The position numbers were made by a program, and so were the translations under genes. 5,357 nt of DNA from Actinomycetota bacterium (GTDB taxonomy: Bacteria; Actinomycetota; Acidimicrobiia; Acidimicrobiales; Microtrichaceae): the NCBI GenBank assembly GCA_018268735.1, contig JAFDWA010000145.1, forward strand, positions 1-5,357, in the 5' to 3' direction. Under the pieces are notes generated by a model. The model ran no database searches. It saw only the letters and a program-made list of their open reading frames with translations, and was not told where the DNA came from. Below, piece after piece: positions 1-5,357 of this stretch. The first letter of the stretch is position 1. The number at the start of each line of letters is the position of its first letter.

Positions 1-170
1 TGCATCGGTTCCTGGACCTGATCGCGGAGTTCCTCTCCGCAGCCCAGCTCATCATCGTCAGCCACCAGAAGCGGACGATGGAGGCCGCCGACGTGCTCTA
101 CGGCGTCACGATGGAGCCGGCCGGCTCCTCCCGGGTGGTCTCGGAGCGGGCGGCGATCGTCCTGGAGTGA
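1..170 (+). CDS. smc: Chromosome segregation protein SMC, C-terminal fragment (5' end outside window)
   Basis: This is the final 55 codons of an SMC ATPase, read in frame from base 3 to a TGA at 168-170. SMC is the core subunit of bacterial condensin, which organises and segregates the chromosome with ScpA and ScpB. The visible part is the end of the C-terminal ATPase head lobe. The stretch VSHQKRTMEAADVLYGVTM (fragment residues 19-37) matches the very conserved SMC ending after Walker B, including the ABC-type switch histidine (H21) and the TMEAAD and LYGVTM blocks. Walker A, the coiled coils, the hinge, the signature motif and Walker B all lie upstream of the window. The protein ends about 18 residues after LYGVTM, which is normal for the family. 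It faces the VWA gene convergently, and ftsY, its usual neighbour, lies about 3.4 kb downstream in the same direction. The family call is firm; only the length is unknown. Confidence 0.93.
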   Translation, partial: HRFLDLIAEFLSAAQLIIVSHQKRTMEAADVLYGVTMEPAGSSRVVSERAAIVLE

Positions 171-171
171 G

Positions 172-205
172 CGGTGCCCCCGGCGAGGGTGACCTCCCGG
201 CACCG
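172..205. terminator. Hairpin in the smc/VWA convergent gap, probable bidirectional terminator
   Basis: The inverted repeat starts 2 bp after the smc stop. CGGTG (172-176) can pair with CACCG (201-205), CCGG (180-183) with CCGG (197-200), and GAGG (185-188) with CCTC (193-196), closing on a GTGA loop of the GNRA class. That gives about 13 pairs interrupted by a 3-nt and a 1-nt bulge. A competing fold pairs CGGTGCC (172-178) with GGCACCG (199-205). There is no T-tract on either side, so it is not a classical intrinsic terminator. U-less hairpins at convergent gene ends are often proposed as terminators in GC-rich actinobacteria. The structure is read directly; the function is inferred from position. 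Confidence 0.45.
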
Positions 206-212
206 GACCCCG

Positions 213-230
213 TGTGCGCGTCGCCGCACG
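213..230. terminator. Second small hairpin directly after the VWA stop codon
   Basis: GTGCG (214-218) pairs with CGCAC (225-229) around a 6-nt loop, with a possible extra wobble pair between 213 and 230. On the minus strand it begins one base after the VWA stop codon, so it could form a tandem terminator with the hairpin at 172-205. The stem is short and such repeats arise easily in GC-rich DNA, so the call is weak. Confidence 0.25.
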
Positions 231-231
231 A

Positions 232-1224
232 TCATGGCAGGCGGCTGAACCATCGCAACGAGAAGCCCGCAGCGACCAGCATCAGCACGAGGCCGAGCCC
301 GACGAACTTGTAGGTGACGTCCTGGTCCTTGTGGTCGTAGCCGATGGTCGACCCGAGCTTCGCGTACACCGACCGCAGGTCCTGCACCGACTGCGCGGTG
401 TAGGCGGTGCCGCCGGTGCCCTCGGCGAGGCCCCGCAGCTCGTCGACGTTGACCGGAACCCGGGTGCGCTGTCCGACGCCGTCGCCGTTGACGTCGACGG
501 TGATCTCGCCGTCGGGTGTGCCGTACGCGATCGTCGACACGGCAACGCCGGCCTTCTTCGCGATCGGGATCGCGTCCGCTGTCGGCAACCCGACGGTCGT
601 CTCGCCGTCGGACATCAGCACCACGGCGCCGTCGACCTTCTTTCCGCCGGTGCCGCGCGCCTGCTCCTGGATGACCTGCACGGCGAGCTTCGTCGCGTCG
701 CCGATGGCGGTCGACTTGTCGAGCTCGAGGCCGTCGATCGCGGCGTTGACCTTCGCGTGGTCCTGCGTCGGCGGAACGAGGAGCTGGGCGCTCCCGGCGA
801 AGCTGATCAGCCCGACGTTGAGCTGCTTGGGGAGGTTGTCGACGAACTCCTTCGCGGCGGTCTGCGCCGCCTGGATCCTGCTGGGTGCCACGTCGGTGGC
901 AGCCATCGAGAGGGAGGTGTCGATGGCGAGCACGATCGTCGAGCGCTCGGAGGGCACCTTCTGGGTCATCACCGGCTGGGCGAAGCTCGCGACGAGCACC
1001 GTGGCGGCCAGGAGGAAGATCCCGGCGACGAGGTGGCGGCGCCACCCGGGTCGCTTCGGTGCGACCGAGTCGAGCAGCTCGAGGTTGGAGAAGCGCAGCG
1101 CATACCGGGGCTTCGTGAACTGCAGGCCGACGTAGAGGGCGGCGAGGCCCACCACGACGATCAGCAGCCAGAGACGCTGCGGTTGGAGGAACCACTCACC
1201 CATGCCGACCCATCCGTTCGTCAT
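232..1224 (-). CDS. Membrane-anchored VWA-domain protein (BatA / UPF0353 type, Rv1481-like)
   Basis: This is a 330-residue protein with a VWA domain held between membrane segments. Residues 1-85 form a BatA-like N-terminal region with two predicted membrane helices (about 18-36 and 64-82) joined by a short basic loop carrying LLDSVAPKRPGWRRH (50-64), a stretch very like mycobacterial Rv1481. The VWA domain spans about 95-290. Its metal site (MIDAS) is intact: DTSLS at 102-106, a threonine in STAIGDA (171-177), and the aspartate of SDGE (205-208). A third helix covers about 306-326, followed by a short basic tail. The likely topology places the VWA domain outside the cytoplasm. It is the last gene of the operon after MoxR and DUF58, the usual partner set, and probably acts as the metal-dependent adaptor. 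ATG at 1224 gives a family-like N-terminus; ATG at 1203 (M8) is a possible alternative, and neither has a strong ribosome binding site. Residues 244-249 (DVNGDG) look like a calcium-loop motif. The cellular client is unknown. Confidence 0.9.
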   Translation of the reverse strand: MTNGWVGMGEWFLQPQRLWLLIVVVGLAALYVGLQFTKPRYALRFSNLELLDSVAPKRPGWRRHLVAGIFLLAATVLVASFAQPVMTQKVPSERSTIVLAIDTSLSMAATDVAPSRIQAAQTAAKEFVDNLPKQLNVGLISFAGSAQLLVPPTQDHAKVNAAIDGLELDKSTAIGDATKLAVQVIQEQARGTGGKKVDGAVVLMSDGETTVGLPTADAIPIAKKAGVAVSTIAYGTPDGEITVDVNGDGVGQRTRVPVNVDELRGLAEGTGGTAYTAQSVQDLRSVYAKLGSTIGYDHKDQDVTYKFVGLGLVLMLVAAGFSLRWFSRLP

Positions 1225-1290
1225 CCGTCCCAGCTCGAACCGCCCCGGATCCCGGGGTGGCGCACACCACGCGTGGCGCGAGAGCCTCCA
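1225..1290 (-). other. Structured spacer inside the operon between DUF58 and VWA genes
   Basis: This 66-bp gap contrasts with the 4-bp overlap between the two preceding genes. In minus-strand order it contains a perfect 10-bp palindrome, CCACGCGTGG (1276-1267), then a 6-bp perfect stem CCCCGG / CCGGGG around a 3-nt loop (1257-1243), then the short leader of the VWA gene, which has only a weak purine stretch (GAG, then GGGA) before the ATG. It could adjust how much VWA protein is made relative to MoxR and DUF58 by attenuation, RNA stabilisation or slowed initiation. It could also hide a weak internal promoter, though I see no good TANNNT hexamer. The structures are seen; the role is inferred. 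Confidence 0.4.
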
Positions 1291-2235
1291 TCACCGTGGT
1301 GCCCTTGTCGCTGCGAGCTCTGCCCGCCGACGTCGGCGCGACACGTGCCGTGCGAGGTCGAGCACCCAGTCCCCATCGGTGCGCATCTGGATGTGATCCG
1401 CGCCGGCGGAGCGGATCGCGTGCGCGATGCTCGCCCGCTGGAGCGCTGCCGCTTCTGCGTAGCGGGCCCGCATCCGCGCGTCGTCGGTGTTGACCTCACG
1501 GGTGGCGCCGGTCGCCGGATCGGTGAAGTGCACCAGACCCACAGGTGGCAGCTCGAGCTCACGAGGGTCCACCACCTCGATGCACAGCACCGCGTGCCGA
1601 AGCGCGACGACACCGAGCGCGGTTCGCCATCGGTCCGGGTCCCCGAGGAAGTCCGAGATGACCACGACGAGCCCGCGGCGCGGCGCGACCGCTCCGGCGC
1701 GTCGCAGCGCAACGCTGAGGTCGGATCGGCCCGTCCCGTCGCCCCGTGGGCTGGACATGATGCGCTCGAGGACGGCGAGCAGGTGGGTGCGGCCGTGACG
1801 GGGGGGCACGGTGGTGACGTCGTCGCCGCGCAGCAGGATCGCTCCGACGCGGTTGCCGCCGCGGCCGGTCAGGAGCCCGACCCCGGCAGCGGCCGCGAGG
1901 GCCAGGTCGCGCTTCTCGCAGGTCGCCGTGCCGAAGTCGAGGCTGGGCGAGCGGTCCACCACCAGCCACGCCTCGAGCTCCCGGTCGGCGATCGTCTCGC
2001 GGATGTACGGGTCCTGCATGCGCGCGGTGACGTTCCAGTCGATCCGTCTGACGTCGTCGCCCGGTTCGTAGGCCCGGGTCTCTCCGGGCTCGGTGCCGCG
2101 ACCGGGCACGAGTCCCAGGAAGTCGCCGTGCAGCATTCCGTCGAGTCGACGGTTCACGTCGAGCGTGAGCCGTCGCAGGATCTCCTCCGCCGGTCGGTCG
2201 CCGACGAGGCCGAGGGTGGACGAGAGGCCGCTCAC
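1291..2235 (-). CDS. DUF58 domain-containing protein (Rv1480-like, MoxR operon partner)
   Basis: This 314-residue protein has no signal peptide or membrane segment, so it is probably cytosolic. The DUF58 hallmark is clear at residues 56-72: Y-E-P-G-D-D-V-R-R-I-D-W followed by NVTAR. After it comes a VWA-like fold with DRSPS at 94-98, which fits a DxSxS metal site, and SDF at 194-196 in the position of the later conserved aspartate. The segments LDGMLHGDFLGLVPGRG (31-47) and RELEAW (85-90) are also typical of the actinobacterial group, and the length is close to that of Rv1480. The start is the GTG at 2235, which overlaps the moxR stop as GTGA and has a G-rich ribosome binding site (GGGGGAA, 2251-2245) 9 nt upstream. 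The overlap implies translational coupling. DUF58 proteins are regularly encoded between MoxR ATPases and VWA proteins; their biochemical role is not settled. The C-terminus (299-314) is basic and Ala-rich. Confidence 0.9.
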   Translation of the reverse strand: MSGLSSTLGLVGDRPAEEILRRLTLDVNRRLDGMLHGDFLGLVPGRGTEPGETRAYEPGDDVRRIDWNVTARMQDPYIRETIADRELEAWLVVDRSPSLDFGTATCEKRDLALAAAAGVGLLTGRGGNRVGAILLRGDDVTTVPPRHGRTHLLAVLERIMSSPRGDGTGRSDLSVALRRAGAVAPRRGLVVVISDFLGDPDRWRTALGVVALRHAVLCIEVVDPRELELPPVGLVHFTDPATGATREVNTDDARMRARYAEAAALQRASIAHAIRSAGADHIQMRTDGDWVLDLARHVSRRRRRAELAATRAPR

Positions 2236-3365
2236 TGCGGTCCGTTCCCCCAGCCGCCGACCCCCGCAGGCGCGGCAGGTGCCGCCGTCGCGTTCCACGC
2301 CGCGGCGTCGGTCGGCGCCCCGAAGTAGGCGTCGCCGCCGGTCTGCACCGGGCTGAGCCGGGGGGCCGGAACCGTCGACAGGACACGGGCGAGGACCTGT
2401 TCGACGTCGACGTCCTGGGCGAGGGCCTCGTAGGACAGCAGCATCCTGTGGCGCATGATCTCCGGTGCGACGTCGAACACGTCCTGGGGTGTGAGGTACG
2501 TGCGCCCGCGCAGCAGCGCGAGCGCCCTGCCGCCGCGGATCAGTCCGAGCGACGCCCGTGGGCTCGCGCCGAGCTCGATGAACACGCGCAGCTCCGGCAG
2601 CCCGAAGTTCTCCGGTGTGCGGGTGCACAGCACGAGGTTCACGGCGTACTCGAGGACGCTGCGATCGACGAAGACCTCCTCGGCCGCTCGCTGGAGCTGC
2701 TGCACCTGGTCGAGGGTGAGCGCCTGTGCGGCCTTCGGCGGGTTGGTGCCCATGCGCTGGACGATCTCGACCTCCTCTGCCGGGGACGGGTAGTCGAGCA
2801 GCACCTTCATGAGGAACCGGTCGCGCTGGGCCTCCGGGAGCGGGTAGACGCCTTCGGACTCGATCGGGTTCTGGGTCGCGAGCACGAGGAACGGCTCTGG
2901 TGCCTCGAAGCGTCGACCTCCGATCGTCACCTGGTGCTCGGCCATGACCTCGAGGAGGGCGGACTGGACCTTCGCGGGGGCTCGGTTGATCTCGTCCGCG
3001 AGGACGAAGTTCGCGAACACCGGTCCGAGCTCGACGTCGAACTGCTCGGAGGAGGCCCGGTAGATGCGGGTGCCCACGAGGTCCGCCGGCAGCAGGTCCG
3101 GGGTGAACTGGATGCGGGAGAAGGTCCCTCCGACCGAGCTCGCGAGCGTCTCGACGGTGAGGGTCTTCGCCAGGCCCGGCACCGACTCCAGGAGGCAGTG
3201 CCCGCCGGCGAGGAGGCAGGTGAGGACCCGCTCGATCGCACGGTCCTGGCCCACGATGACCTTCTTGAGCTCGAACATCAGGCGCTCGACCTCACCGGCA
3301 GGCGATGTGCTGGGAACGGTGGTGCCGGAGGGCGCGGGGCTCGGCGACGGGGCTGGTTGGTCCAC
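2232..3365 (-). CDS. moxR: MoxR-family AAA+ ATPase
   Basis: This is a MoxR AAA+ ATPase, 377 residues from the chosen GTG, about the size of mycobacterial MoxR1. MoxR ATPases form rings that remodel or activate client proteins together with VWA partners, and the next two genes encode such partners. Residues below count from this start. Walker A is SVPGLAKT (61-68) with K67 and T68. Walker B is VLADEIN (121-127) with D124 and E125. Sensor 1 is N166 in ATQNPIE. PLPEAQRDRF (175-184) carries the probable arginine finger. Sensor 2 is R270 in GASPRASLG. A lid domain follows to about 335, then a flexible Ala/Gly/Pro-rich tail. The first P-loop glycine is a serine. Start choice: GTG at 3365 has GGAG 11 nt upstream. 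An in-frame GTG at 3515 has a better spaced GGGAG (7 nt) and would add 50 residues, but about a third of those codons end in A or T, unlike the rest of the gene, and it would leave only 17 bp to ftsY. Confidence 0.88.
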   Translation of the reverse strand: MDQPAPSPSPAPSGTTVPSTSPAGEVERLMFELKKVIVGQDRAIERVLTCLLAGGHCLLESVPGLAKTLTVETLASSVGGTFSRIQFTPDLLPADLVGTRIYRASSEQFDVELGPVFANFVLADEINRAPAKVQSALLEVMAEHQVTIGGRRFEAPEPFLVLATQNPIESEGVYPLPEAQRDRFLMKVLLDYPSPAEEVEIVQRMGTNPPKAAQALTLDQVQQLQRAAEEVFVDRSVLEYAVNLVLCTRTPENFGLPELRVFIELGASPRASLGLIRGGRALALLRGRTYLTPQDVFDVAPEIMRHRMLLSYEALAQDVDVEQVLARVLSTVPAPRLSPVQTGGDAYFGAPTDAAAWNATAAPAAPAGVGGWGNGPQ

Positions 3366-3433
3366 GGTGGGTCGATCTCCAGGTCGGCGGTGCGCCACGA
3401 CGGTGCGTCGTGACGGGGTCGTCTCAGGACGCA

Positions 3434-3439
3434 ACGGTA
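3434..3439 (-). promoter_or_regulatory. Candidate -10 element for the moxR operon
   Basis: The minus strand reads TACCGT at 3439-3434, matching the actinobacterial TANNNT -10 pattern. Transcription would begin near 3427 and leave a leader of about 60 nt before the GTG at 3365. No convincing -35 hexamer lies 16-18 bp upstream. Such a hexamer appears often by chance, so this is a pointer only; it agrees with the shorter moxR start and conflicts with the GTG at 3515. Confidence 0.25.
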
Positions 3440-3497
3440 CGGGTTCGGGGACCGGTTCCGCGTCGCAGTCCGGACGGATGCTGATCCGCGCTTCAGC

Positions 3498-3533
3498 TTG
3501 CGGCTGTCGGGCCACTTGTAGGCTCCCGGCCGA
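3498..3533 (+). promoter_or_regulatory. Candidate ftsY promoter giving a leaderless transcript
   Basis: TAGGCT at 3519-3524 fits the TANNNT -10 pattern and ends 8 nt before the A of the ftsY ATG (3533), so transcription could begin at or within a base or two of the start codon. TTGCGG at 3498-3503 is a possible -35 with a short 15-bp spacer. There is no Shine-Dalgarno sequence at a useful distance before the ATG, which agrees with a leaderless transcript, a common arrangement in actinobacteria. Confidence 0.4.
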
Positions 3534-4792
3534 TGGAACCCCTCGTGATCCTCGTCATCGCCGCCGTGCTCGTCGTCGTGGTCGGCGCGGTGCTCATCTC
3601 GCGTCGGAGTCGGGGCGAGTCGCTCGAACCGCCTCCGTCGGACCCGTCGGTCGGCACCCTCCTCGACGAGCGGGCCCGTGCGCCCCACGAGGTGGTGGAG
3701 CCCGACGACCGCGGCACGCTGAGCGAACCCGAGGTCGAGGTCGTCGAGCCGCGAGGCGCGATGTTCGGCGGAACCGTCGAGATCACCGGCCCGGAGCTGA
3801 CCGCGGAGGAGGAGGCCGAGAACATCGCCGCCGCGGAGGCGGCGGAGGCGGAGTGGGAGGCGATCCAGTCGGCGGGCGTCGAGGAGCTGGTCCGCCCCTC
3901 GTTCCGAGAGCGACTCGCCCGGGCCCGCTCCACCTTCTCGGGCTACATGGGCTCGATCCTCTCCAGGTCGTCGATCGACGCCGAGACCTGGGACGACCTC
4001 GAAGAGGCGTTGATCCGCGCCGACGTCGGCATCGGGCCCAGCCAGGAGTTGCTCGACTCGGTGCGCGCGACCGTCAAGGAGCAGGGGCTCACGACCCCCG
4101 AGCAGCTGATCGACGCGGTGAAGGCCGAGATGAAGGCGCGGCTGTCGGGTCCTGTCGATCTGGCGTTCGCCGAGCGCAACCCGACGGTGTGGCTCTTCGT
4201 CGGCGTCAACGGCGTCGGCAAGACGACGACCATCGGGAAGCTCGGCCGGCGCCTCGCGGATGAGGACCGCCGGGTCGTCATGGCCGCGGGCGACACGTTC
4301 CGCGCTGCTGCTGCGGAGCAGCTCACCACATGGGCACAGCGCTGCGGCGCCGACATCGTGCGCGGCGCCGAGGGCGGTGACCCGAGCTCGATCATCTTCG
4401 ACGCGATCGCTTCCGCCTCGGCGAAGGGCGCCGACGTGGTGCTGGCGGACACCGCCGGACGCCTGCACACCAAGTCGAACCTGATGGAGGAGCTCGCGAA
4501 GGTGCGTCGCGTCGCCGACAAGGGCGACGGCACCGTGACCGAGGTGCTCCTGGTGCTCGACGCGACGACCGGCCAGAACGGCTTGCAGCAGGCCCGGCAG
4601 TTCACCGATGCGACCGACGTCACGGGTGTGGTGCTGACCAAGCTCGACGGCTCGGCCAAGGGGGGGATCGTGTTCGCGATCCGCTCCGAGCTCGGGATCC
4701 CGGTCAAGCTCGTCGGACTGGGGGAGACCGCTGCCGACCTCGTCGACTTCGACGCCGAGGAGTTCGTGGACGCCCTGTTCGCCGTCGACTGA
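3533..4792 (+). CDS. ftsY: Signal recognition particle receptor FtsY
   Basis: This is a complete 419-residue SRP receptor GTPase. It binds the Ffh-4.5S RNA-ribosome complex at the membrane and hands nascent membrane proteins to the Sec translocon. Residues 4-22 are a hydrophobic membrane anchor followed by basic SRRSR (23-27), then an acidic Ala/Glu-rich linker (about 50-120), as in actinobacterial FtsY. The N domain covers about 122-215. The G domain has all its motifs: G1 GVNGVGKTTT (224-233, K230), G2 DTFRAAA (254-260), G3 DTAGR (306-310), G4 TKLDG (369-373) and G5 GLGE (395-398). The insertion box specific to SRP GTPases lies between G2 and G3, within about 262-300. Total length is normal for a short-linker FtsY. 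The ATG at 3533 is right because it captures the whole anchor. The gene is divergent from the moxR operon and convergent with the HAD gene, and it keeps the direction of smc. Confidence 0.97.
   Translation: MEPLVILVIAAVLVVVVGAVLISRRSRGESLEPPPSDPSVGTLLDERARAPHEVVEPDDRGTLSEPEVEVVEPRGAMFGGTVEITGPELTAEEEAENIAAAEAAEAEWEAIQSAGVEELVRPSFRERLARARSTFSGYMGSILSRSSIDAETWDDLEEALIRADVGIGPSQELLDSVRATVKEQGLTTPEQLIDAVKAEMKARLSGPVDLAFAERNPTVWLFVGVNGVGKTTTIGKLGRRLADEDRRVVMAAGDTFRAAAAEQLTTWAQRCGADIVRGAEGGDPSSIIFDAIASASAKGADVVLADTAGRLHTKSNLMEELAKVRRVADKGDGTVTEVLLVLDATTGQNGLQQARQFTDATDVTGVVLTKLDGSAKGGIVFAIRSELGIPVKLVGLGETAADLVDFDAEEFVDALFAVD
3833..3853 (+). repeat. Short 9-bp tandem repeat in the FtsY acidic linker
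   Basis: GCGGAGGCG occurs twice in tandem (3833-3841 and 3842-3850), followed by GAG, and encodes AEAAEAE at FtsY residues 101-107. It lies in the low-complexity linker, where length is free to vary, so slippage here would change linker length without touching the GTPase domain. Confidence 0.5.
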
Positions 4793-4817
4793 CGGCGGCC
4801 GACGCGTTCGCCGGGGG

Positions 4818-5357
4818 CTACGGGTTCACCGCGAGGAGCGCCGGGAGGTCGGCGACGGTGTCGAGCACGTGGTGCGCTCCGGCGGCCTCGAGGGTCGGGC
4901 GATCGTGCGCCCCGCTGAGCACGCCGGTCACCACGCCGGCACCGGCCGCCAGCCCGGCGAGGACGTCGAAGGCCGTGTCGCCCACGGTGGCCAGCGCCCG
5001 GACGTCGGTCCCGCCGAGGCGCAGCAACGCCGACAGGTTGAGGTCCGGGTACGGCCGACCGCGACCGACATCGGCAGGAGAGAGCGCCAGGTCCACCAGC
5101 TCGTGCCATCCGAGCGCGTCGAGGATCGCGTCCCTCGTCCGCGGCGAGAACCCGGTCGTGAGCGCCACCTTCACCCCGGCGGAGCGCAGCGACGAGATCG
5201 TCGCCGCCGCACCCGGCAGAGGTTCGCAGCGACCCTGGCCGACGAGGTCGCCGTAGGCGTCCTCGAACGCCGCGTTCGCGGATCGGGCGACCTCCTCGTC
5301 GCCGTCGAACAGCGCTCGGAACACGGTCAGCTTCGACTCGCCCATGGTGTCCACGAC
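4818..5357 (-). CDS. HAD-superfamily phosphonatase-like hydrolase, C-terminal part (start outside window)
   Basis: The frame is open from the right edge to a TAG at 4818-4820 and gives the last 179 residues. Positions below count from the in-frame GTG at 5354, which is probably internal. The best match in memory is the phosphonatase-like branch of the HAD family. MGESKLTVFRALF (4-16) sits where a C1 cap helix is expected. Motif II is LTTGFS (65-70) with T66 or T67 as the conserved hydroxyl. The motif III region is GRGRPYPD (97-104), with arginine where many relatives have lysine. Motif IV is VGDTAFD (124-130) with D126 and D130. GVLSGAHDRPTLEAAGAHHVLDT (144-166) is the usual family ending. 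The nucleophile motif DxDx(T/V) and the first part of the cap must lie beyond base 5357, so this is an edge truncation and not a broken gene. The substrate is unknown; phosphoglycolate phosphatase or beta-phosphoglucomutase-like activity cannot be excluded. It converges on ftsY with a 25-bp gap. Confidence 0.85.
   Translation of the reverse strand, partial: VVDTMGESKLTVFRALFDGDEEVARSANAAFEDAYGDLVGQGRCEPLPGAAATISSLRSAGVKVALTTGFSPRTRDAILDALGWHELVDLALSPADVGRGRPYPDLNLSALLRLGGTDVRALATVGDTAFDVLAGLAAGAGVVTGVLSGAHDRPTLEAAGAHHVLDTVADLPALLAVNP

Noticed and set aside
214..2328. A 704-codon open frame on the plus strand across the VWA and DUF58 genes
   Set aside because: It lies codon-on-codon opposite the real genes, which share a phase. 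Because real codons mostly end in G or C, antisense codons mostly begin with G or C and can rarely be stops. The translation is Arg/Asp/Gly-rich low complexity with no recognisable domain.
2236..2628. Extension of the DUF58 frame upstream of GTG 2235 to 2628
   Set aside because: The extension overlaps moxR in another frame, is Arg/Gly-rich and unlike any DUF58 N-terminus. The GTGA overlap at 2232-2235 is the typical operon junction.
2448..3413. A 321-codon plus-strand frame opposite moxR
   Set aside because: It is the same in-register antisense effect; the minus-strand frame has every AAA+ motif, whereas this one shows no family signature.
3278..4468. A 396-codon minus-strand frame opposite ftsY
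   Set aside because: It is in register with the ftsY codons and is explained by their GC-rich third positions; ftsY has all five G motifs on the plus strand.
4793..4817. Possible terminator between ftsY and the HAD gene (CGGCG at 4793-4797 with CGCCG at 4809-4813)
   Set aside because: Only five pairs around an 11-nt loop and no T-tract; this is expected by chance in such GC-rich sequence.
4818..5357. Reading the HAD gene as a truncated pseudogene starting at GTG 5354
   Set aside because: The frame stays open to the edge, and the sequence begins inside the cap domain, so the missing nucleophile motif most simply lies beyond base 5357.

Overview
The window is about 5.4 kb of very GC-rich bacterial DNA with strong G/C bias at codon third positions and short gaps between genes. 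The protein set points to Actinomycetota in the broad sense: a three-gene MoxR/DUF58/VWA operon laid out like mycobacterial Rv1479-Rv1480-Rv1481, an FtsY with an N-terminal membrane segment and an acidic linker, and a smc-ftsY neighbourhood. I cannot place it below phylum level from sequence alone; a lineage outside the best-known genera, such as Acidimicrobiia, is a guess.

Layout from left to right. Positions 1-170 (+) hold the last 55 codons of smc, the chromosome-segregation ATPase. A 61-bp convergent gap follows, with two inverted repeats that probably end transcription from both sides. Positions 232-3365 (-) hold an operon transcribed right to left: moxR (AAA+ ATPase), then a DUF58 protein whose GTG start overlaps the moxR stop by 4 bp, then, after a structured 66-bp spacer, a membrane-anchored von Willebrand factor A (VWA) protein of the BatA/UPF0353 type. 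A 167-bp divergent intergenic region (3366-3532) separates moxR from ftsY and should hold both promoters. ftsY, the signal recognition particle (SRP) receptor GTPase, occupies 3533-4792 (+) and is complete. After a 25-bp convergent gap comes the 3' part of a HAD-superfamily phosphonatase-like hydrolase (4818 to the right edge, -), whose start lies outside the window.

Functionally, smc and ftsY are housekeeping genes that are commonly adjacent and co-oriented. Here an oppositely oriented MoxR/DUF58/VWA operon sits between them. MoxR ATPases work with VWA proteins, and in this operon type they are thought to act as a chaperone-like system for envelope or stress-related clients. The HAD enzyme has no visible functional link to its neighbours.

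I found no mobile element, CRISPR array, tRNA or rRNA. All genes belong to recognised families. The points worth a second look are the gene order, the intergenic structures, a possible leaderless ftsY promoter, and a few residue-level departures from family norms. I see no convincing evidence of a wholly new system.
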